Source: an uncultured Acidobacteriota bacterium (GTDB lineage: Bacteria > Acidobacteriota > Terriglobia > Bryobacterales > Bryobacteraceae). From it: 54,644 bases of DNA. A program made the translations under genes and the position numbers. Shown piece by piece: positions 50,628 through 54,644 of this stretch. The DNA is taken from NCBI GenBank assembly GCA_902825945.1, contig CADECY010000055.1, positions 2,069 through 56,712 of the forward strand. Reading direction: 5' to 3'. Under the pieces are notes generated by a model. The model saw only the letters and a list, made by a program, of their open reading frames with translations. It did no database searches and had not been told where the DNA came from. The first letter of the stretch is position 1. The number at the start of each line of letters is the position of its first letter.

Positions 50628-51845
50628 GTGGTGAACCGCTCTCCCCACGTCCTGACTACGCTGCTACTGGTGGCCGGGGCTCGGATTGCGGCCAGTGAAG
50701 AGGGTGCCGTCGAAGCCGCGCGCCGCCAGATTCGCGAGGGTAATCGTGCCGCGGCGATCGCGACGCTCGGTGCACGGCTGGCGGAACGTCCAACCGACAC
50801 CGACGCGTTGACGCTGCGCGGAATCGTGCTTTCGTGGGAAGGCCGCTACGACGATGCCCGAGCCGACTTCCAGGCCGTGCTCGCGCGCAATCGGACCCAT
50901 GGCGACGCCTTGCCAGCACTGATTCAGATGGAGCTTTGGGCAGACCGGCCGGCTGTCGCCGGGGAATTGGCGCGCGAGGCGCTGCTCCGCGACGGTCAGA
51001 ACCCCGCATACCTGTACCTGCGGGCTCGCGCGCTCAAAAACCTCGGCAAACACACGGAATCGGTCCGGCTGCTGCGAAGGCTGCTCGAAGTGGATCCGAG
51101 GCACGAGCAAGGCCAGCAGATGCTCTCCGGGATGAAGGACGAGGTGCGCGACTGGGAGGCTGGTGTGACGCACGGGGTGACGTGGTTTAGCGACAAGCGC
51201 ACCGCGTGGCGGGAAACGCAGGGGTCGCTGTTCCGCCGCACGAGGTTCGGCACGGCGGGTGCCACGTTCTCCTACGCAGACCGGTTCGGGCTTCAAAGCC
51301 GACAGGCGGAAATCGAGTGGTACCCGCGCATCCGGCCTGGCACATACGGATACTTGAACTACGGCTACTCGCCGGACGCCTCTCTGTATCCTCGCTATCG
51401 CTTCGGCGCGGAGATCTTCCAGAGTGTCGGACGCGGCGTGGAGGTCTCCGGCGGGATGCGCAGGCTCGGGTTCGCGGGAAAGGTGAACCTTTACACCGGT
51501 TCGGTGACGAAGTACCGAGGCGATTGGATGTTCACGTTGCGCACGTTCCTCACCCCGGACTTCGTGGGCACTTCCCGGTCGTTCCAACTCGGTGCGCGCC
51601 GGTACTTCGGCGATGGGCGCGACTACATCGCCTTCCGTGTGGGACGGGGCGCGGCTCCCGTCGAGGCGCGAAGCCAGCAGGACGTCGAGATCCTGCAATC
51701 GCTTTCTTTCGCGATCGAATGGCGCCAGCGGCTGACGCACCGGTTGGGAATCACGCTGCGTACCGGCGCCTATCACGAAGACCGGCTGAGCCGATCCGGC
51801 CTGCGCCGGTATGTCGCCGATGGGGGAGCCGACTACCGCTTCTGA
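50628..51845 (+). CDS. YaiO-like outer-membrane beta-barrel with TPR repeats
   Basis: About 405 residues from GTG 50628 (TTG 50613 is an alternative). Signal peptide (HVLTTLLLVAGARIAAS); TPR region at about 30-165 (AARRQIREGNRAAAIATLGA, GRYDDARADFQAVLARN); then a YaiO-type barrel of alternating strands ending in YRF-Phe (RRYVADGGADYRF). This resembles outer-membrane proteins paired with exopolysaccharide synthesis. The next two genes are co-directional and close. Confidence 0.8.
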   Translation: MVNRSPHVLTTLLLVAGARIAASEEGAVEAARRQIREGNRAAAIATLGARLAERPTDTDALTLRGIVLSWEGRYDDARADFQAVLARNRTHGDALPALIQMELWADRPAVAGELAREALLRDGQNPAYLYLRARALKNLGKHTESVRLLRRLLEVDPRHEQGQQMLSGMKDEVRDWEAGVTHGVTWFSDKRTAWRETQGSLFRRTRFGTAGATFSYADRFGLQSRQAEIEWYPRIRPGTYGYLNYGYSPDASLYPRYRFGAEIFQSVGRGVEVSGGMRRLGFAGKVNLYTGSVTKYRGDWMFTLRTFLTPDFVGTSRSFQLGARRYFGDGRDYIAFRVGRGAAPVEARSQQDVEILQSLSFAIEWRQRLTHRLGITLRTGAYHEDRLSRSGLRRYVADGGADYRF

Positions 51846-51853
51846 GGCGAGCC

Positions 51854-52741
51854 ATGGTTCAACTGTCCAGGATCGATCCGCGAGCAACGAGGTTGGTGGC
51901 TTCGACCGCCGCGGCCGTGGCAATGTGCTGGGGAATCTATCGAATGCCGCTACCGGGCGCGGGCGAAGGACTTGACCGGGATGATGCCGAACGGCTGGTC
52001 GAGATCGCCGCGACGATGCGGAAGTATGGCCGTTGGGACAAGGCCCGGGGTTCCCTCGAGCGCTTGCACGCGGCCTATCCAGGAAACCACATCTACATGC
52101 GTGACCTCGCCGATACCTACCGCCAGATGCGCCGTTTCGGTGACGAGGCGGCGATGTGGGCGAAGTTCATGGACAGTTCGCCGTCGCCGGAAGAGGCCTG
52201 CCCGAGAGCGGCCCACGCCTGGCGCGACAACCGTCAACCCGAGAAGATGTTCGAAACCCTGGATCGGTGCGTGGCGGCGGCGCCACACGATCCGGACATG
52301 GTGTTTCACCGGGCTTATGCGGAGGAGCGCTGGGGCGGCCGCGCCCGGGCGGAAGCGGAGTACACCCAGGCATTGAAACGCTTTCCGGCGAGCGGAGACC
52401 TGCGGCTGGGTCTAGCCAGAATCCATCTTCATGACGGACGCCGGGAGGACGCACTCGCCGCCGCGCGCGCGATCCTCTCGTCTTCCCAGGACAACGTGGA
52501 CGCACTTCTGGTCGCCGGGCTCGCGGCCAAGGCCTCGGGCGATCTCGCCGGCGCCAGGCAGTACCTCGAACGAGGCACGCGGCTGGCGCCCGGTTATGCC
52601 GATTTCCACTTGGCGTTGGCCGACATCGCAGCCCGTCAGGCCGACGCGAACACGGCTCGCGGCCATCTCCGCCGGGTCCTCGAAAACGAACCCGGCAATC
52701 ACGAAGTCAAGGCGCAGCTGGAGGCGCTCGGCGACCTATGA
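51854..52741 (+). CDS. TPR-repeat protein with N-terminal membrane anchor
   Basis: 295 residues from ATG 51854. The N-terminus (TRLVASTAAAVAMCWGIYRM) is one hydrophobic segment, then six or seven TPR helix pairs (RKYGRWDKARGSLERLHAAY, GRAEAEYTQALKRFPASGD, DLAGARQYLERGTRLAPGYA). Scaffold for a protein complex, probably exterior to the inner membrane. The stop overlaps the next ATG by three bases. Confidence 0.85.
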   Translation: MVQLSRIDPRATRLVASTAAAVAMCWGIYRMPLPGAGEGLDRDDAERLVEIAATMRKYGRWDKARGSLERLHAAYPGNHIYMRDLADTYRQMRRFGDEAAMWAKFMDSSPSPEEACPRAAHAWRDNRQPEKMFETLDRCVAAAPHDPDMVFHRAYAEERWGGRARAEAEYTQALKRFPASGDLRLGLARIHLHDGRREDALAAARAILSSSQDNVDALLVAGLAAKASGDLAGARQYLERGTRLAPGYADFHLALADIAARQADANTARGHLRRVLENEPGNHEVKAQLEALGDL

Positions 52742-54644
52742 TCCCCGTTTGGATGCGGATTGCCTCGCGTGCGGTGTATACCGGGATTTCCGTCCTCGGC
52801 TCGCTTTACTGCGTGCTGGCGTATCTGCCCTTCACCTATCACCAAGTGCTCCGGGGGAGTCTGTTCCCCGCGCTGGGCCGCTTCGCCGAATTGCATCATT
52901 GGTTGAATCTGGCCGCCTTTCTCGCCGCTGTTCCCGCCGTGGTCCCGCTGCTGATGCGCCGGCGCGCGCCCGAGCCGGCTTTCTGGCTTGCTTTCGGATG
53001 GTTCGCATCCTCTTCCGTCTGGACCCTCTACCTGCTCTGGAATCCCCGGTTGCCGGCGTTGCGAGAAGGCGCCGAGTCCTATCTGCTCGCGTTGGTCCCC
53101 CTCGGCTTGGCGCTGTGGCTGTCGGTATGCGGATTGGCGGATGGTTCCGCCGGCTACGAGTGGCCGGAGGGGTCGAGCGAAAGCGGTGGGCTGTTTGCGG
53201 CGGCGGTTCTGGCGGCGTTGGGTGTGCCGTTGGTAACCGGACTCGTTGCGATGTGGCGGCAGGGCGGCGGCGGCAATTGGGCCCAGAGCTATCTCTGGAG
53301 CGCCTCGGCGCAGGCCGTGATCTTCCTGATGGCGTTCACTGGTCTGAACTGGATCTCTTCGCTTGCGCGATTCTCTCGCTCGGCGGCACGAGCCGAGTTC
53401 GTTCTCGCTCACGGCGCCATCACCGCGGCCGGAGCGGCCGTGCTGGCGACCGTGGCGTTCCGCCCTCTCGGATTCGAAGGCTGGCCTTGCTGGATCTATT
53501 CCGCCACGTTGGCGGCGGTGCTCTCCGCCACTCATGCCGGCGCGGCCCTGGCGCTGGCCCGTGGCCGCGCCCGAAGCGGCTTCGAAATCGCGTTTGCGAC
53601 GGCGTCTGGGGGGCGGCCCGGATCGGCAACGGCGGCCGTGGCGGGCGGCTTGGCGATCGCCCTGCTCACAGGAGCCGGGCTCGCGCGGGCCTCCGTCATG
53701 GACTGGAACAATCTGGTCCAGAAGCTCTTTGCCGTGACGCTGTGGATCGGAGCTTTCGGAGCCGCCTTCGGTTTTACGCACCGCCGGGTTCCGGCTTCGC
53801 CCCGCTGGGTGCCGTTCGTGATCCTGCCGCTCGTGCTGCTTGGCGGCTATCGGAAACTCCAGGCGCGGCTCACTCCCGCCGCCGCCTCAATGGAAAGCTA
53901 CGCGGGCTACGACGCCGCCTTTGCTTACGCACGGGAACTTCTCGCCCCGGCCAAAGGCGACTCTCCGGTGTTCCAGGTCATGGCGCGGAACACCAATCTG
54001 CCCCATTCGGCGCCGATAAAGCCGGTGAATCTGGACCTCGTCGCCCCGCTCGTGCGGCACGAACACAGGCCGCACGTGTTCATCATTACGATCGACAGTC
54101 TCCGGCAGGACTACGTCTCTCCTTACAACCCCAAAGTCCAGTTCACTCCCGCGCTTGCCGAATTCGCTCGCGAGAGCACCGTTTTCCAGCAGGCGTTCAC
54201 GCACTACGGTGGCACCGGACTCTCCCAGCCTTCGATCTGGGCCGGCGGAATGCTGATTCACAAGCAGTACGTGACACCATTCGCTCCCATGAATCTGCTC
54301 GAGAAGCTGATCCGTGCCGAGGGCTATGAGATGCATGTGAGCCGCGATGAGATCCTGAAGACGATTCTCGGTCCTCCGGGTCAGGGAGACAGCGATCTCG
54401 ACACGGGAAGGCCGACGATGAAGTTCGACCTGTGCGGATCGCTCGATGAGTTGGCCACGGTGACGGCTCGGGCCCACGGGCCCGTGTTCGCCTATACGCA
54501 GCCGCAAAACATCCACATCTCGGTGATCCAGCGGGAGGGCGCAAAGCCGATCGACTCCGCGGACTACGCCGGGTTTTACGCCCCCTATGCCTCACGTCTC
54601 CGCCGCATGGACGCCTGCTTCGGGTCGTTCATCGCGAAACTGAA
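52738..54644 (+). CDS. membrane-anchored sulfatase/phosphatase-fold protein, C-terminal part cut off
   Basis: 635 codons in the window with no stop. ATG 52738 overlaps the previous TGA. The first about 380 residues contain many membrane helices (GISVLGSLYCVLAYLPF, LHHWLNLAAFLAAVPAVVPL, AVIFLMAFTGLNWIS). A periplasmic domain then begins HVFIITIDSLRQDYVSPYNP, the first metal-Asp strand of the alkaline-phosphatase superfamily, and continues to FTHYGGTGLSQPSIWAGGML. The CxPxR formylglycine motif is absent, so it is more like lipoteichoic-acid-synthase or phosphoethanolamine-transferase types. Second metal site lies beyond the window. Confidence 0.85.
   Translation, partial: MIPVWMRIASRAVYTGISVLGSLYCVLAYLPFTYHQVLRGSLFPALGRFAELHHWLNLAAFLAAVPAVVPLLMRRRAPEPAFWLAFGWFASSSVWTLYLLWNPRLPALREGAESYLLALVPLGLALWLSVCGLADGSAGYEWPEGSSESGGLFAAAVLAALGVPLVTGLVAMWRQGGGGNWAQSYLWSASAQAVIFLMAFTGLNWISSLARFSRSAARAEFVLAHGAITAAGAAVLATVAFRPLGFEGWPCWIYSATLAAVLSATHAGAALALARGRARSGFEIAFATASGGRPGSATAAVAGGLAIALLTGAGLARASVMDWNNLVQKLFAVTLWIGAFGAAFGFTHRRVPASPRWVPFVILPLVLLGGYRKLQARLTPAAASMESYAGYDAAFAYARELLAPAKGDSPVFQVMARNTNLPHSAPIKPVNLDLVAPLVRHEHRPHVFIITIDSLRQDYVSPYNPKVQFTPALAEFARESTVFQQAFTHYGGTGLSQPSIWAGGMLIHKQYVTPFAPMNLLEKLIRAEGYEMHVSRDEILKTILGPPGQGDSDLDTGRPTMKFDLCGSLDELATVTARAHGPVFAYTQPQNIHISVIQREGAKPIDSADYAGFYAPYASRLRRMDACFGSFIAKL

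Overview
The window is about 54.6 kb of GC-rich, gene-dense bacterial chromosome. Several independent traits suggest an Acidobacteriota chromosome, perhaps close to Bryobacter/Solibacter: formylglycine-type sulfatases beside MFS transporters, Gfo/Idh/MocA and SMP-30 proteins, a small microcompartment operon, a YfhO-type membrane protein and a caa3/aa3-type oxidase operon. This placement is inferred from gene content; no rRNA or marker search was possible. I saw no rRNA, tRNA, CRISPR array, transposase or prophage.

Layout. 1-2725 (minus): a truncated YVTN beta-propeller gene and an ECF sigma / small membrane protein / two secreted unknowns operon. 3068-8702 (minus): a tight LuxE-like, LuxC-like, glycosyltransferase, leucine-rich-repeat operon below a D-threonine-aldolase-like gene. 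8742-10329 (minus): a broken antiphage-type dCTP deaminase gene (DcdV family). 11010-13000 (minus): class II aldolase, one BMC-H and three BMC-P shell genes. 13145-16562 (plus): lipoprotein, aminotransferase, and a subtilisin-like protease followed by a free-standing copy of its propeptide domain. 16556-22859 (minus): sulfatase, MFS, DUF2520-like, uvrB, and a nucleotidyltransferase/small-protein pair. 23039-25324 (plus): a run of decayed genes (AHSIQ-motif family, VapB/VapC-like pair). 25378-30195 (plus): two DinB-like proteins and a cytochrome c oxidase operon. 30155-35470 (minus): membrane glycan-type genes (YfhO, lipid kinase, O-antigen ligase, TPR). 35469-42856 (plus): FecR-like protein, xanthine-dehydrogenase-family operon with MoaD-like protein, SMP-30, Gfo/Idh/MocA. 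43301-48488 (minus): MFS, sulfatase, GHL10-like hydrolase, ribA. 48502-end (plus): LytS-type kinase, methyltransferase, YaiO-like barrel, TPR protein and a truncated membrane sulfatase/phosphatase-fold protein.

Themes. Sulfatases, transporters, hydrolase and sugar oxidoreductases fit growth on sulfated or complex glycans, and the aldolase/shell operon fits aldehyde-generating sugar metabolism inside a protein shell. The accessory islands (8.9-10.3 kb and 23-25.3 kb) contain defence and toxin-antitoxin genes carrying nonsense codons, frameshifts and 14-bp tandem duplications. Several first-in-operon genes lack a Shine-Dalgarno sequence but have a TANNNT hexamer 6-7 nt before the start codon, which suggests leaderless transcripts.

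The least-explained items are the protease plus orphan-propeptide pair, the LuxE/LuxC/glycosyltransferase/LRR operon without luciferase genes, the minimal microcompartment operon, and a xanthine-dehydrogenase FAD subunit whose only lesion is an amber codon where tyrosine is expected.
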